Positions 28,091 to 36,987 of a stretch of DNA of 64,000 nucleotides are shown one piece after another. The position numbers were made by a program, and so were the translations under genes. Below the pieces are notes generated by a model, which ran no database searches, was not told the DNA's origin, and was given only the letters and a program-made list of their open reading frames with translations. Origin of the DNA: Cupriavidus laharis (GTDB lineage Bacteria > Pseudomonadota > Gammaproteobacteria > Burkholderiales > Burkholderiaceae); the NCBI RefSeq assembly GCF_914271435.1, contig NZ_CAJZAI010000001.1:62001-126000 (forward strand), in the 5' to 3' direction. Positions within the stretch are counted from its first letter, which is position 1, and each line of letters starts with the position of its first letter.

Positions 28091-29430
28091 CGCCCCTGCC
28101 GCCCCTGTCGCCTGTCCGGCGGCATGGCGGCATGGCGGCAATGACGAGCCCCGACATGAAGTTGCGTATCGATACCCTGTTCGGCCGCATGGCGCTGCTG
28201 ATTGCCGCCGTGCTGGTGATCAGCCATTTCTCCTGGCTGGCCATCCTGCGCATGGACCGGCGCCAGCAGCAAGTGGACTATTCGGTCGAGCAGATGCTGT
28301 TCCAGGTTGCCAGCATCCAGCGCGCGCTCGATGCTCGCCCGCCCGTGCCGCTGCCAAGCCTGGTGGAGGTGGCCAGCGAGTCCAGCGCCGAGGAACACAC
28401 CACCGTGCCCAAGGGCCGCTCGCGGCGGCTGGTGGAGCAGTTCATCACGCGCCTGCCGCAGGGTACCGAGATCCGTATCGAGGACGAGGCCACCCCGCGG
28501 CTGTGGATCAAGCTGCCGACGCGCGGCGACTGGATCGCCATGCCGATCCTGTGGGTCCACAACCCGCCGCCGGACAACCGGCTGGTGCCGGGCGTGATGC
28601 TGGTGGTCGGCGTGGCCATCGTCTTTGCGCTGCTGATCGCGTGGCAGATCCAGCGGCCCGTGCGCGACATGGCGGCGGCCGCGGAGCAGTTGTCGCGCCA
28701 GCAGCCGGTGGCGCCGCTGCGCGAGCGTGGGCCGCATGAGCTGCGCCAGTTGATCGAGCGCTTCAACCGCATGGTGGCGGACCTCACGCGCATCGACCAG
28801 GAGCGCAACACCATGCTGGCCGGCATCGCGCACGACCTGAAGACGCCGCTGGCGCGGTTGCGCCTGCGTGCCGAGATGCTGTCGGACCCGAAGGCCTCGG
28901 CGGGCGTGACGCGCGACGTCGATTCCATGTCGGCCATCGTCGAGCAGTTCCTGAGCTTCGCCCAGAGCAGCGAGCCCACCGCGCGGCCGGTGCCGGTGGA
29001 CCGGCGCATCAACGAACTTGCCGCCTCGCTGGCCGAGCAGGAGCGGCAGGTGGTGTTGTCGCTCAACGCGGGTGAAAGCTTCCGCATGATCGCCACGCAG
29101 TTGGATCGCATTGTCGGCAACCTCGTCGACAACGCCTACGCCTATGGGCAGGCGCCGGTGTGCGTGGCGACCGCGCGTACGGCGGAAGGCTTCTGCCTGA
29201 CGGTGGAAGACCAGGGGCCGGGCATCCCCGAATCTGACATGGAGCGCGTCACGCTGCCGTTCGTGCGGCTGGACCCCGCGCGTGGCGGCAATGCGCACTC
29301 CGGGCTGGGGCTGGCGATCGTCGATCGCCTGGTGCGGCAGGCAGGCGGGCGGCTGACGCTGGTCAACCGTGCCGAAGGCGGCCTGCGCGTGGAGATGCTG
29401 TTCCCGGTTTCGATGGCGCAGGCGGCCTGA
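28087..29430 (+). CDS. envZ: EnvZ-type sensor histidine kinase
   Basis: Membrane sensor kinase partner of the preceding regulator, up to 447 aa. Two membrane spans (about 35-53 and 165-185) flank a ~110-residue periplasmic domain, followed by a HAMP linker, the H-box GIAHDLKTPLARLR with His249, the N-box VGNLVDNAYAYG, and the G-boxes DQGPGIPES and HSGLGLAIVDRL. The frame opens at a GTG overlapping the ompR stop (GTGA), which would couple translation; an in-frame ATG at 28132 is a possible shorter start and fits the first helix equally well. The receptor domain signal is unknown. Confidence 0.9.
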   Translation: MTPLPPLSPVRRHGGMAAMTSPDMKLRIDTLFGRMALLIAAVLVISHFSWLAILRMDRRQQQVDYSVEQMLFQVASIQRALDARPPVPLPSLVEVASESSAEEHTTVPKGRSRRLVEQFITRLPQGTEIRIEDEATPRLWIKLPTRGDWIAMPILWVHNPPPDNRLVPGVMLVVGVAIVFALLIAWQIQRPVRDMAAAAEQLSRQQPVAPLRERGPHELRQLIERFNRMVADLTRIDQERNTMLAGIAHDLKTPLARLRLRAEMLSDPKASAGVTRDVDSMSAIVEQFLSFAQSSEPTARPVPVDRRINELAASLAEQERQVVLSLNAGESFRMIATQLDRIVGNLVDNAYAYGQAPVCVATARTAEGFCLTVEDQGPGIPESDMERVTLPFVRLDPARGGNAHSGLGLAIVDRLVRQAGGRLTLVNRAEGGLRVEMLFPVSMAQAA

Positions 29431-29452
29431 GCGCCTGCAACCGGGGACGCAA

Positions 29453-30061
29453 TCAGACCTTCTTCTTCTCGCCGATGCGGCTTTCCTTGCCGGTCAGCAG
29501 CTTGGCGATGTTCTGGCGGTGGCGCGCGATCAGCAGGATGGCGATCACCAGGACGGCGCCGGCCATGGCGTCGATGCCATCCATCAGCACGTGGAAAAAC
29601 GGCGCAAAAATGGCCGCGACCAGTGCGGCCAGCGACGAATAGCGGAAGAAGAACGCAATGATGAGCCAGGTGGCCAGCGTGGCCAGCCCGAGGATCGGGT
29701 TGATGGCCAGCAGGATGCCCGCCGCCGTGGCCACGCCCTTGCCGCCGGCAAAACGATGGAACACCGGGTACAGGTGGCCGAGGAATACGGCCAGCGCCAC
29801 CATGGCCAGGCCGTTGTCATCGACGCCGTAGGCGGGCCCGAAGCGGCTGGCCAGCCAGACCGCCAGCCAGCCCTTGAGCGCGTCGCCGAGCAGCGTGAAG
29901 ATGGCCGCTTTCTTGTTGCCGGTGCGCAGCACATTGGTCGCGCCCGGGTTGCCGGAACCGTAGGAGTGCGGATCGGGCAGGCCCATGACCTTGCTGACGA
30001 CGACGGCAAAGGACACCGACCCGATCAGGTAGGCGGCGAGGGCGAATAGCAGGTTGGCCAT
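29453..30061 (-). CDS. plsY: Acyl-phosphate:glycerol-3-phosphate acyltransferase
   Basis: Integral membrane enzyme that acylates glycerol-3-phosphate from acyl-phosphate, starting phospholipid synthesis with PlsX. The 202-residue protein has about five membrane helices and three cytosolic motifs: [32 protein letters not shown], and the third loop near GIDAMAG. The C-terminus is basic ([12 protein letters not shown]). It is convergent with the envZ-type gene, 22 bp apart, and lies 110 bp downstream of ybaK on the same strand. Confidence 0.94.
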   Translation of the reverse strand: MANLLFALAAYLIGSVSFAVVVSKVMGLPDPHSYGSGNPGATNVLRTGNKKAAIFTLLGDALKGWLAVWLASRFGPAYGVDDNGLAMVALAVFLGHLYPVFHRFAGGKGVATAAGILLAINPILGLATLATWLIIAFFFRYSSLAALVAAIFAPFFHVLMDGIDAMAGAVLVIAILLIARHRQNIAKLLTGKESRIGEKKKV

Positions 30062-30171
30062 GAGGGGATGCGCGGGCAGAGGCTGCCTTGTCTGGAATTG
30101 GCGGGATTGTAGCGCGGTGGCGGACTCGCTACGACCGTGACTTCCCCAATACCGCGATGGGCAGGGCCGGC

Positions 30172-30663
30172 TCAGTCAGGCAGTGCACATTCCACCGGCT
30201 TCGCATTCACCAGCGTGGTCAGCAGCTTCGGATCCAGGCTGACCAGGTAGCCGCGTCGTCCGCCGTTGATATAGATCGTCTGCAGTTCCAGCACTGTTGC
30301 CTCCACGTACACCGGCATGCGCTTCTTCGTCCCGAACGGCGAGGTGCCACCGACCAGGTAGCCGCTGTGCCGCTGCGCGACTTCGGGCTTGCACGGCTGC
30401 ACGCTCTTGCAGCCGATCTGGCGCGCCAGGTTCTTGGTGGAAACGGAGCAGTCGCCATGCATCAGCACGACCAGCGGCTGCGCGCGCTCGTCTTCCATGA
30501 TCAGGGTCTTGACCACGTCATGCTCCGGCACACTGAGCTGGCGTGCCGACTCACCGGTGCCGCCGTGGTCCACGTATTCGTACGGATGCTCGCCGAAGGC
30601 GACGCCCTGCCGGCGCAGGAACTGGGTAGCCGGGGTTTCCGAGATATGTTTCGATTTGCTCAT
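30172..30663 (-). CDS. ybaK: Cys-tRNA(Pro)/Cys-tRNA(Cys) deacylase, YbaK type
   Basis: A 163-residue trans-editing enzyme of the YbaK/EbsC family that hydrolyses cysteine mischarged on tRNA-Pro. The family features seen are the N-terminal [12 protein letters not shown] segment, [10 protein letters not shown] with the conserved lysine, [11 protein letters not shown], and the [17 protein letters not shown] loop. Its length matches E. coli YbaK (159 aa). It lies 18 bp downstream of xerD on the same strand, so ogt, xerD and ybaK probably form one transcript. Confidence 0.92.
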   Translation of the reverse strand: MSKSKHISETPATQFLRRQGVAFGEHPYEYVDHGGTGESARQLSVPEHDVVKTLIMEDERAQPLVVLMHGDCSVSTKNLARQIGCKSVQPCKPEVAQRHSGYLVGGTSPFGTKKRMPVYVEATVLELQTIYINGGRRGYLVSLDPKLLTTLVNAKPVECALPD

Positions 30664-30681
30664 GTCGGTTGCAGGCGGGGC

Positions 30682-31665
30682 CTACCCTCGCGGGTGGTGC
30701 TGCTGGTGCAGTTCGCGCAGCCGCTCGCGTGCCACGTGGGTGTATATCTGTGTCGTGGAAATATCGGCATGGCCCAGCAGGAGCTGCACCACGCGCAGGT
30801 CGGCGCCGTGGTTGAGCAGGTGCGTGGCAAACGCATGCCGCAGCGTATGCGGTGACAGCGGCGCGTCGATGCCGGCGTCGCGCGCATGGCGCTTGATCAG
30901 GTGCCAGAAAGCCTGGCGCGTCATGCCTTCGCCACGCTGCGTGACGAACAGCGCGTCGCAGGCGCGTCCGGCCAGCAGTGCGGGCCGTGCGCTGCCAAGG
31001 TAGCGGCGCAGCCAGTCGCCGGCCTGCATGCCGAACGGCACCAGGCGCTCCTTGTCGCCCTTGCCGCCGACCACACGCGCCACGCCCTCGTTCAGGCCGA
31101 TCTCGACGGTTTTCATCTGCGTCAGTTCCGACACGCGCAGCCCGCTCGCGTACATCAGCTCCAGCATGGTGCGGTCGCGCAGGCCGAGCGGCGTGTCGAC
31201 ATCAGGTGCTTCCAGCAGGGCTTCCACCTGCGCTTCGCTAAGCGTCTTGGGCACGCGCGGCGGTTGCTTGGCCGGGCGCAGCAGAATGCACGGGTCGGCC
31301 TCGATCATCTGCTCGCGCAGGGCCCATTGGTAGAAGCGGCGGAATACCGCGAGCCGCCGGTTCGACGACGAGGCCCTCGTTTCCGGGTGGCGTGCCAGGA
31401 AGTAGGCATTCAGTTCGGCGTCGCCAACGGCCAGCAGGCCGCCACTGCCGGACTGGTGCAGCCAGCGCGCGAGCATGGAAAGGTCGCGCCGGTAGGCGTC
31501 CATGGTATTGCGCGACAGGCCGTCTTCTAGCCACAGCGCATCACAGAAGCGGCTGACGAGGTCAAGTTCGGGGGCAATGGCTGCATCCAGCGCGACGGTA
31601 TCCGCATCGGCCCGGACCGCGCGAGGCTTGCGTGCCGTCCGGCTGGTGCCGGTGGCTCGCTTCAT
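30682..31665 (-). CDS. xerD: Site-specific tyrosine recombinase XerD
   Basis: Resolves chromosome dimers at dif together with XerC, under FtsK control. The 327-residue protein has a SAM-like N-terminal core-binding domain (LWLEDGLSRNTMDAYRRDLSM) and the catalytic set Arg177, Lys202, His273, Arg276, His299 and nucleophile Tyr308. An N-terminal extension of about 30 residues is present compared with E. coli XerD (298 aa). Its ATG overlaps the ogt stop by 4 nt. The partner xerC is not in the window. The full-length ordinary sequence argues against a mobile-element integrase. Confidence 0.93.
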   Translation of the reverse strand: MKRATGTSRTARKPRAVRADADTVALDAAIAPELDLVSRFCDALWLEDGLSRNTMDAYRRDLSMLARWLHQSGSGGLLAVGDAELNAYFLARHPETRASSSNRRLAVFRRFYQWALREQMIEADPCILLRPAKQPPRVPKTLSEAQVEALLEAPDVDTPLGLRDRTMLELMYASGLRVSELTQMKTVEIGLNEGVARVVGGKGDKERLVPFGMQAGDWLRRYLGSARPALLAGRACDALFVTQRGEGMTRQAFWHLIKRHARDAGIDAPLSPHTLRHAFATHLLNHGADLRVVQLLLGHADISTTQIYTHVARERLRELHQQHHPRG

Positions 31666-32141
31666 ATCAGCAGGGCGCCTTCATGGCGCAGCAGCCAGCG
31701 TTTCACTTCCAGGTGGAAACCGTCCTCGGCGTGGTGGGAGAAGCCGCCGATGCCGCTCGCGGACACCACGCGATGGCAGGGGATCACGATGGGCAACGGA
31801 TTCTGCCCGCAGGCCTGGCCGACCGCGCGCGGCACGCTGCCGAGCTTGCGGGCGATGTCGCCATACGTGGTCAGCCCGCCGCGCGGCACCGCGCAGATGG
31901 CCTGCCAGACTTGCTGCTGGAATGCCGTGCCGGCGATGGCCAGGGGGACGTCGAAACGTGCATCGGGATCGGCGTAGTACGCATCGAGTTCCGCCTGCAG
32001 GCGCAGCACCACCTCACTGCGTGGCGCGAGGCATTCCACGCTGTCAGGCAGATAGAAGATTTCCCGGATCCGCGTGCCATCGGTGCGCACGCCGACCTTG
32101 CCGAAAGGCGCGGGGAGGATGGCGTCGAAAGGGGCGGGCAT
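31662..32141 (-). CDS. ogt: Methylated-DNA-[protein]-cysteine S-methyltransferase
   Basis: Suicide repair enzyme that removes O6-alkyl groups from guanine. The 159-residue protein contains the active-site PCHRV with Cys122, the DNA-binding helix with TYGDIARKLGSVPRAVGQA, and the ribonuclease-like N-terminal domain. It is the Ogt/single-domain form with no Ada regulatory part. It is the first gene of a tight ogt-xerD-ybaK group, overlapping xerD by 4 nt. Confidence 0.93.
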   Translation of the reverse strand: MPAPFDAILPAPFGKVGVRTDGTRIREIFYLPDSVECLAPRSEVVLRLQAELDAYYADPDARFDVPLAIAGTAFQQQVWQAICAVPRGGLTTYGDIARKLGSVPRAVGQACGQNPLPIVIPCHRVVSASGIGGFSHHAEDGFHLEVKRWLLRHEGALLI

Positions 32142-32210
32142 GGTGGCGGGGCGGAGCGAATGATGGATTTTAGTGCGTTTTGCCGCGGCAGGTCCGGGAT
32201 GGGACTGGCC

Positions 32211-32627
32211 TTAGTCGAACGGATTCAATACCCGGACACCTGACCCTGCGAAGTCTTCCACGTTGCGCGTGACCACGGTCAGATCGTGGATCAACGCTGT
32301 GGCGGCAATCAGTTTGTCCAGCGCATGTTCGGGATGCGGGACGCGAAGGCGCCCCCAAACCTGGCCGACATCCGCATCCGCCGGGAGAATGTTCTGAGCG
32401 AAATCGACGAGCACAGTACCAAGCCATGCCTCGAGCATTGCGGCCTGCTGTGCATCGCCGCGCCAGCGAATCAACTCGACACCGCGTCGCAACTCGCCGA
32501 CGGTGACCACGGACAGATAGATAGCGGCATTGTCCTTTGCCGCCTGATGGAAGAACGCCAATACACCCTTGTTGGCACGTTGGCGCTTGCGTACCTCGCT
32601 GATGACATTGGTATCAGCCAAGAACAT
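32211..32627 (-). CDS. vapC: PIN-domain ribonuclease toxin, VapC family
   Basis: A 138-residue PIN-domain protein, the toxin of a type II toxin-antitoxin pair. It begins MFLADTNVISEVRK with the first metal-binding Asp5. Further acidic residues lie in VGELRRGVE, HALDKLIAATAL and TRNVEDFAG, the usual four-acid set of a Mg-dependent RNase. The ATG at 32625-32627 is preferred because GGGAGAAG lies about 7 nt upstream and the protein starts at the first PIN strand; an earlier ATG at 32648 is less likely. It overlaps the antitoxin gene by 14 nt, so translation is coupled. It most resembles FitB-like VapC proteins. Confidence 0.9.
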   Translation of the reverse strand: MFLADTNVISEVRKRQRANKGVLAFFHQAAKDNAAIYLSVVTVGELRRGVELIRWRGDAQQAAMLEAWLGTVLVDFAQNILPADADVGQVWGRLRVPHPEHALDKLIAATALIHDLTVVTRNVEDFAGSGVRVLNPFD

Positions 32628-32850
32628 GCGCGGCTTCTCCCGAATCATCGACGCGCAGGAAATCGGCATCCTCACCGACGTTCGGCATGCTCATCAGCAC
32701 TTCCGCCAGGTTCTTGCGCCTGGTTCCGCCCAGGGCCTTCGCGAGGATTTCCCGATGTTCGGCCTCGGCACTACGCCCATGAGATGCGGCAAGTTCGCGC
32801 AGACGCTGCACCAGGCTGTCATCGACATTGCGTACCAAGAGGTTTGCCAT
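32614..32850 (-). CDS. vapB: FitA/VapB-type ribbon-helix-helix antitoxin
   Basis: A 78-residue antitoxin. The N-terminal strand and helices, ANLLVRNVDDSLVQRLRELAASHGRSAEAEHREIL (in parts), match the FitA-type ribbon-helix-helix DNA-binding fold. The acidic C-terminus (VGEDADFLRVDDSGE) would bind and block the PIN toxin. The ATG at 32848-32850 has GAGGAAG 5 nt upstream; a GTG two codons earlier overlaps that ribosome site and is rejected. A perfect palindrome in its promoter region is the probable autoregulatory operator. Confidence 0.88.
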   Translation of the reverse strand: MANLLVRNVDDSLVQRLRELAASHGRSAEAEHREILAKALGGTRRKNLAEVLMSMPNVGEDADFLRVDDSGEAAHVLG

Positions 32851-32869
32851 AGCCACTTCCTCACCATAT

Positions 32870-32886
32870 TGCTATCAATGATAGCA
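32870..32886. promoter_or_regulatory. Probable VapBC operator
   Basis: Perfect inverted repeat TGCTATC-AAT-GATAGCA, 20 bp upstream of the vapB start codon. FitAB/VapBC complexes bind such short palindromes over their own promoter. The assignment is by position and symmetry. Confidence 0.65.
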
Positions 32887-32970
32887 TTTCAGGGATGTTT
32901 GTAGCGAAAAAGCGTTGTTGTTGCATTTTTTGTAGCTAAAAAGCTCTTTTATCGCTCGAGGCACCAAAAA

Positions 32971-32996
32971 TAAGGGCCGCCCGCAGGCGGCCCTTA
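32971..32996 (-). terminator. Intrinsic terminator of the Bug-family gene
   Basis: An 11-bp perfect stem (TAAGGGCCGCC / GGCGGCCCTTA) with a CGCA loop. In the minus direction it is followed by ATTTTTGG. It lies 21 bp past the stop of the binding-protein gene and separates it from vapBC. Confidence 0.85.
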
Positions 32997-33017
32997 TGCA
33001 CAAGACCCGCAGGCCTG

Positions 33018-33986
33018 TTACTGCTCCAGCTTGATGTTCTGCACCTTCACAAGATTCTTCATCTTGTCGAATTCCTTCTTGATCTCGGCCGCGTGCTGGG
33101 CAGGGGTGTTGCCCGAGGGCTCGGCGCCGGCGGTGCGCAGGCGCTCCTGGAAGCCCTTGTCCTGCAGCGCCTTGACGGCGGCTTCGTTCAGCTTCTTGAT
33201 GACGTCATCCGGCGTGCCGGCCGGGGCCACCAGCCCGTACCAGGCCGGGTCGTTGGGCTCCTTCAGGCCCATCTCGCCGAAGGTCGGCACGTTGGGCAGG
33301 GAGTCGAGGCGCTTGTTCCAGGCCACCACCAGCGGACGCAGCTTGCCGGCCTTGATGTAGGGCATCGACGACGGCAGGTTGTCCACCATGATCGGCACCT
33401 GGCCGGCGAGTACGTCGTTCAGCGCGGGACCCGCGCCGCGGTACGGAATATGGACCATGAAGGTCTTGGTCGAGACCTTGAACTGTTCGCCCAGCATATG
33501 GCCGAAGCCGCAGGTGCCCGACGATGCGTACGAATACTTGCCCGGGTTGGCCTTGAGCACGGCCAGGAATTCCTTGTAGTCCTTGGCCGGGAAGTTCGGG
33601 TTCACCGCGATCACATTGGCCACGTTGGCCAGGTTTGTGATGGGCTTGAAGTCCTTGATCGGGTCGTAAGACAGCTTGGGGTTGCACGCCGGGTTCACGG
33701 CCATGGTCGACACCGTGGAAATGCCGATGGTGTAGCCGTCCGGCGCAGCCTTGGCGATGGCGTCGGCACCGATCGAGCCGCCGCCGCCGGCGCGGTTTTC
33801 CACCACCACCGGCTGGCCCAGGATACGGCTCATCTGGTCGGCGGCGCCGCGGCCGACGATGTCGGTGGTGCCGCCGGGCGCGAACGGAATGATCAGGCGG
33901 ATCGGTTTGGTCGGAAAGCTCTGCGCTTGCGCGATGGAGGCCGCGGTGGCCAGAGCCAGGGTCAAAGCGATTTTGCCAGCTTGCAT
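33018..33986 (-). CDS. Bug/TctC-family periplasmic substrate-binding protein
   Basis: A complete 322-residue Bug protein. It has a signal peptide (MQAGKIALTLALATAASIAQA) followed by the family start SFPTKPIRLIIPFAPGGTTDIVGR, PDGYTIGIST near residue 85 and VHIPYRGAGPALNDVLAG near 185. The ATG at 33984-33986 is chosen because it starts the signal peptide; the 19 codons upstream are not supported. It stands alone, with its own terminator and no TctAB membrane partners nearby, as is usual for Bug genes. The ligand is unknown. Confidence 0.92.
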   Translation of the reverse strand: MQAGKIALTLALATAASIAQAQSFPTKPIRLIIPFAPGGTTDIVGRGAADQMSRILGQPVVVENRAGGGGSIGADAIAKAAPDGYTIGISTVSTMAVNPACNPKLSYDPIKDFKPITNLANVANVIAVNPNFPAKDYKEFLAVLKANPGKYSYASSGTCGFGHMLGEQFKVSTKTFMVHIPYRGAGPALNDVLAGQVPIMVDNLPSSMPYIKAGKLRPLVVAWNKRLDSLPNVPTFGEMGLKEPNDPAWYGLVAPAGTPDDVIKKLNEAAVKALQDKGFQERLRTAGAEPSGNTPAQHAAEIKKEFDKMKNLVKVQNIKLEQ

Positions 33987-34097
33987 GAGATCAGGTCTCC
34001 CGTCAGGAAAGTCCGGGCGGAGGTGGTGCCCGGAAGAAAACACCGCCGCCTTGCCGCAGGTGGCGGGAAGGCGGCGGCAACGTCTGGTCCGGCGGGC

Positions 34098-34751
34098 TCA
34101 GCCGCCCAGCAGGCCGCGCTTGACGTCCCGGTCCACGGGGTGTTCGCCAAGGAAGACGCGCAGCACGGCCTGGTAGAAATCTTCGCCGGGAATCGGGCGG
34201 CCGCGCGGGGTGCCATTGATGGCAACTACGGTACCGGCGTCCGGTGAATAGTCCAGGTTGATCACGTCGCCCTTGCGGGCTGTCCCGACCTGGTCGATGG
34301 TGCGTTCGAACTGGACCAGCCGCGCGGACAGCATCTGCATCTGCAGTTCGCTGTGGTTCTCGCGCATGCCTTTCTGCATCGCCCTGGAAAATGCATAGGG
34401 CGCCACTTCACGCAGCATGCGAAGCTGCAGCCGCTTGGTGCCGGGCGTGCCGAGCACCACGGTGGCGTTGCGCGCTTTCTCGGGCAGGTACAGTGCCGCC
34501 ACATAGCCCTTGAGCAGCAGCCCCGAGCGCAGCGCGGTGCCGTTGAGTTGCAGTTCCTTGCCGGCCACGCGCGCCGCGTCGTCAAAGCGCAGGCCTTCGA
34601 ATTCCGTAGCATCGGCGGCCGGCGGCAGCGCACCAAGCACCAGGCTTGCGGCCAGCATGGCAAGCAGGCGGCGTGGGGTCTGGCGGGATCGTGGAAGCGC
34701 GCGCGGGGGGATGATCAGGCCCGGCGATGGCGGATTGCGGCGATGCAGCAT
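34098..34751 (-). CDS. Chalcone isomerase-like periplasmic protein
   Basis: A protein of about 217 residues with a chalcone-isomerase-like fold domain, recognised by ATEFEGLRFDDAARVAGKELQLNG at the mature N-terminus (in parts), ALYLPEKARNATVVLGTPG and the C-terminal FYQAVLRVFLGEHPVDRDVKRGLLG. A signal peptide-like segment (RRLLAMLAASLVLGALPPAADA, in parts) is preceded by about 30 residues, so the true start may be internal. Bacterial members lack demonstrated chalcone isomerase activity, and some may bind fatty acids. It is divergent from the AEC transporter gene and 111 bp upstream of the Bug gene on the same strand; no functional link is evident. Confidence 0.8.
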   Translation of the reverse strand: MLHRRNPPSPGLIIPPRALPRSRQTPRRLLAMLAASLVLGALPPAADATEFEGLRFDDAARVAGKELQLNGTALRSGLLLKGYVAALYLPEKARNATVVLGTPGTKRLQLRMLREVAPYAFSRAMQKGMRENHSELQMQMLSARLVQFERTIDQVGTARKGDVINLDYSPDAGTVVAINGTPRGRPIPGEDFYQAVLRVFLGEHPVDRDVKRGLLGG

Positions 34752-34903
34752 AAGGGTCAGACATACAACTTGGTATGTCATGCTGGCCCATTTCTGGAAG
34801 AATACCAATCCGGATCTGCCCTAGTCTGCACATTCCGCCACTTCCCCTCGCAGTACCTGGCCATCGGCCGCCCGGCCACGACAATAACGACAACGTTCAC
34901 GAG

Positions 34904-35797
34904 ATGTCTTCCGCCCTCCTGCTGGTTCCCGATTTCAGCCTGATCCTCATCGGCTGGCTACTGGTACGCTATTCGCCGTTCGACCGTGCGTTCTGGAGCG
35001 GCGTGGAACGCCTCGTCTACTTCGTGCTGTTCCCGGCGCTGCTGCTGCAATCGACCAATAGCGCCGTGTTCGACTTTTCCTCGACCTCGGCCATGCTTGG
35101 CCTGGCACTGGCCGTCATGGCGTTCGGCATGGTCGCCGGCTACGCCGTCAAATGGGTGCTGCGCCCCGATGCCGTGGATTTTGCCTCGGGCCTGCAGACG
35201 GCGTTCCGCTTCAATTCATATATCGGGCTGGCGCTGGCCTCGCGCCTGGGCGGCAGCGAGGGCCTGGCGATGATGGCGGTGATCGTGGGCTGCACGGTGC
35301 CGCTGTGCAACGTGGCCGCGGTATGGGCGCTGGCGCGGCACGGCGATGCGCGGCTGTGGCGCGAACTTGCGCGCAATCCGCTGATCCTGGCCACTGCCGG
35401 CGGGTTGCTGACCAACCTGCTGGGGCTGCACGCGCCCGAGGTGCTGGCGATGACGCTCAACCGGCTGGGTTCGGCGTCGACGGCGCTTGGCCTGATGACG
35501 GTGGGTGCGGGTCTGCAGATGAGCGGCGCGACGGGCACCGTCGGGCCGGTCGCGTGGTGGGCCAGCGTCAAGTTGCTGGCCATGCCGTGCCTGGCCTGGC
35601 TCGCAGGCCGGCTGCTGCCGCTGACCGAGCTGCAGTACCAGATCGTGGTGCTGTATGCCTCGCTGCCCACGGCATCGAGCGCCTATATCCTGGCCGTGCG
35701 CATGGGCGGCAATGGTCCCATGGTGGCCGCGGCGATCTCGGCAATGACGGTTGCGGCGATCATCACCACACCGGTCTGGCTGGCGCTGGTCAGCTGA
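34904..35797 (+). CDS. AEC-family transporter
   Basis: A 297-residue membrane protein with about ten helices, of the auxin efflux carrier (AEC) family, whose bacterial members move malonate, malate or other organic anions. Family features include LVYFVLFPALLLQSTN near residue 40, a polar AFRFNSYIGLALASRLGG stretch near 105 and the C-terminal LYASLPTASSAYILAVRMGG. The ATG at 34904 begins the first helix; the longer frame has no similarity. Its 3' end overlaps the convergent queG gene by 8 bp. Confidence 0.87.
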   Translation: MSSALLLVPDFSLILIGWLLVRYSPFDRAFWSGVERLVYFVLFPALLLQSTNSAVFDFSSTSAMLGLALAVMAFGMVAGYAVKWVLRPDAVDFASGLQTAFRFNSYIGLALASRLGGSEGLAMMAVIVGCTVPLCNVAAVWALARHGDARLWRELARNPLILATAGGLLTNLLGLHAPEVLAMTLNRLGSASTALGLMTVGAGLQMSGATGTVGPVAWWASVKLLAMPCLAWLAGRLLPLTELQYQIVVLYASLPTASSAYILAVRMGGNGPMVAAAISAMTVAAIITTPVWLALVS

Positions 35798-36971
35798 CGG
35801 CCTGGTCCTGCGCGAGCGCCCAGTCGATGTGCTCGCGCACGAGCGGCGTGGCGTCGGCGAGGCGGCGTTCAAGGGCCGCGCGGATGCGTGCAGCCAGTGC
35901 GTGGTCTTGCGGGCGCCGGCCCGCGGCCGCGGCGCGCAGGCTGTTGCCCAGTCCCACCGCGAGGTTGCGCAGCCAGCGTTCATGGCCGATGCGGCGGATC
36001 GGGCTGCCTTCCAGGCGCTGGTTGAACTCGGCCTCGGTCCACAGGAACAGGTCGACCATGTCCGGGGCGTCGAAGCCATTGCGCACATCGAAGTCCGGCA
36101 GCGTGGCACGGTGTGCGAACTTGTTCCACGGGCAGGCCAGCTGGCAGTCGTCGCAGCCATACACGCGGTTGCCCATCGGTGCGCGAAATTCCTCGGGGAT
36201 CGGGCCCTTGTGCTCGATGGTCAGGTAAGAAATACAACGGCGCGCATCGAGCGTGTAAGGTCCGAGGATCGCGCGCGTGGGGCAGATGTCGATGCAGCGG
36301 TGGCAGTTGCCGCAGTGCGAGGCCTCGGGCGGGTCGGCCGGCAGCGGGATATCGACCAGGATCTCGCCGAGGAAGAACATCGAGCCGCCGTCGCGGTCGA
36401 GCAGCAGCGTATGCTTGCCGCGCCAGCCCAGGCCGCCCTGGCTGGCCAGTGCGACTTCCATCACCGGCGCCGAATCGGTGAACACGCGGTAGCCGAACGG
36501 GCCGATGGCGGCCTCGATACGGCTTGCGAGCTGCTGCAGCCGGCTGCGCAGCACCTTGTGGTAGTCGCGGCCGCGCGCATAGAGGGAAAGCACGGCGGTG
36601 GCGTGGTCGTCGAGCCGCGCCAGTTCACGCCGGCGCCAGTCCGGCGCGGCCGTGGCGGGCAGGTAGGGCATGCGGGCCACGATGGCGCGCACCGTGCCGG
36701 GGACCAGTTCCGCGGGACGGGCGCGCCGCGGGCCATGGTTCGCCATATAATCCATGTCGCCGTGGTAACCCTGAGCCAGCCACGCCATCAGCCCTGGCTC
36801 GGCATGGCCGAGATCGACGTCGGCGATCCGCACCGAGGCAAAGCCCAGCCCGGCGCCCCAGTCCCGGATCGATTGCACGAGCGTCTCCAGGCTGCCCGCG
36901 CCGGCTGCATCGGCAGCGGCCACAGGCAGCGGAGCGGGGGCGCCTGGCGCTTCGGATGCTCGCACTGTCAT
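35790..36971 (-). CDS. queG: Epoxyqueuosine reductase
   Basis: Cobalamin- and iron-sulfur-dependent enzyme that reduces epoxyqueuosine to queuosine in tRNA, the last step of Q synthesis. The 393-residue protein has two [4Fe-4S] motifs: CGNCHRCIDICP (Cys220, 223, 226, 230) and Cys247 with CDDCQLACP (Cys273, 276, 280). The conserved acidic GRDYHKVLR (Asp136) is the proposed catalytic region. The ATG at 36969-36971 is chosen; the frame extends 69 codons upstream into tsaE without similarity. It is divergent from tsaE, only 16 bp apart, an arrangement common in Burkholderiales. Confidence 0.93.
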   Translation of the reverse strand: MTVRASEAPGAPAPLPVAAADAAGAGSLETLVQSIRDWGAGLGFASVRIADVDLGHAEPGLMAWLAQGYHGDMDYMANHGPRRARPAELVPGTVRAIVARMPYLPATAAPDWRRRELARLDDHATAVLSLYARGRDYHKVLRSRLQQLASRIEAAIGPFGYRVFTDSAPVMEVALASQGGLGWRGKHTLLLDRDGGSMFFLGEILVDIPLPADPPEASHCGNCHRCIDICPTRAILGPYTLDARRCISYLTIEHKGPIPEEFRAPMGNRVYGCDDCQLACPWNKFAHRATLPDFDVRNGFDAPDMVDLFLWTEAEFNQRLEGSPIRRIGHERWLRNLAVGLGNSLRAAAAGRRPQDHALAARIRAALERRLADATPLVREHIDWALAQDQAVS

Positions 36972-36987
36972 CCCTGAATTGTACGCA

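Noticed and set aside
30682..31665. The tyrosine recombinase as a marker of an integrated element next to vapBC
   Set aside because: The sequence is that of housekeeping XerD, coupled to ogt and ybaK, with no attachment-site repeats seen.
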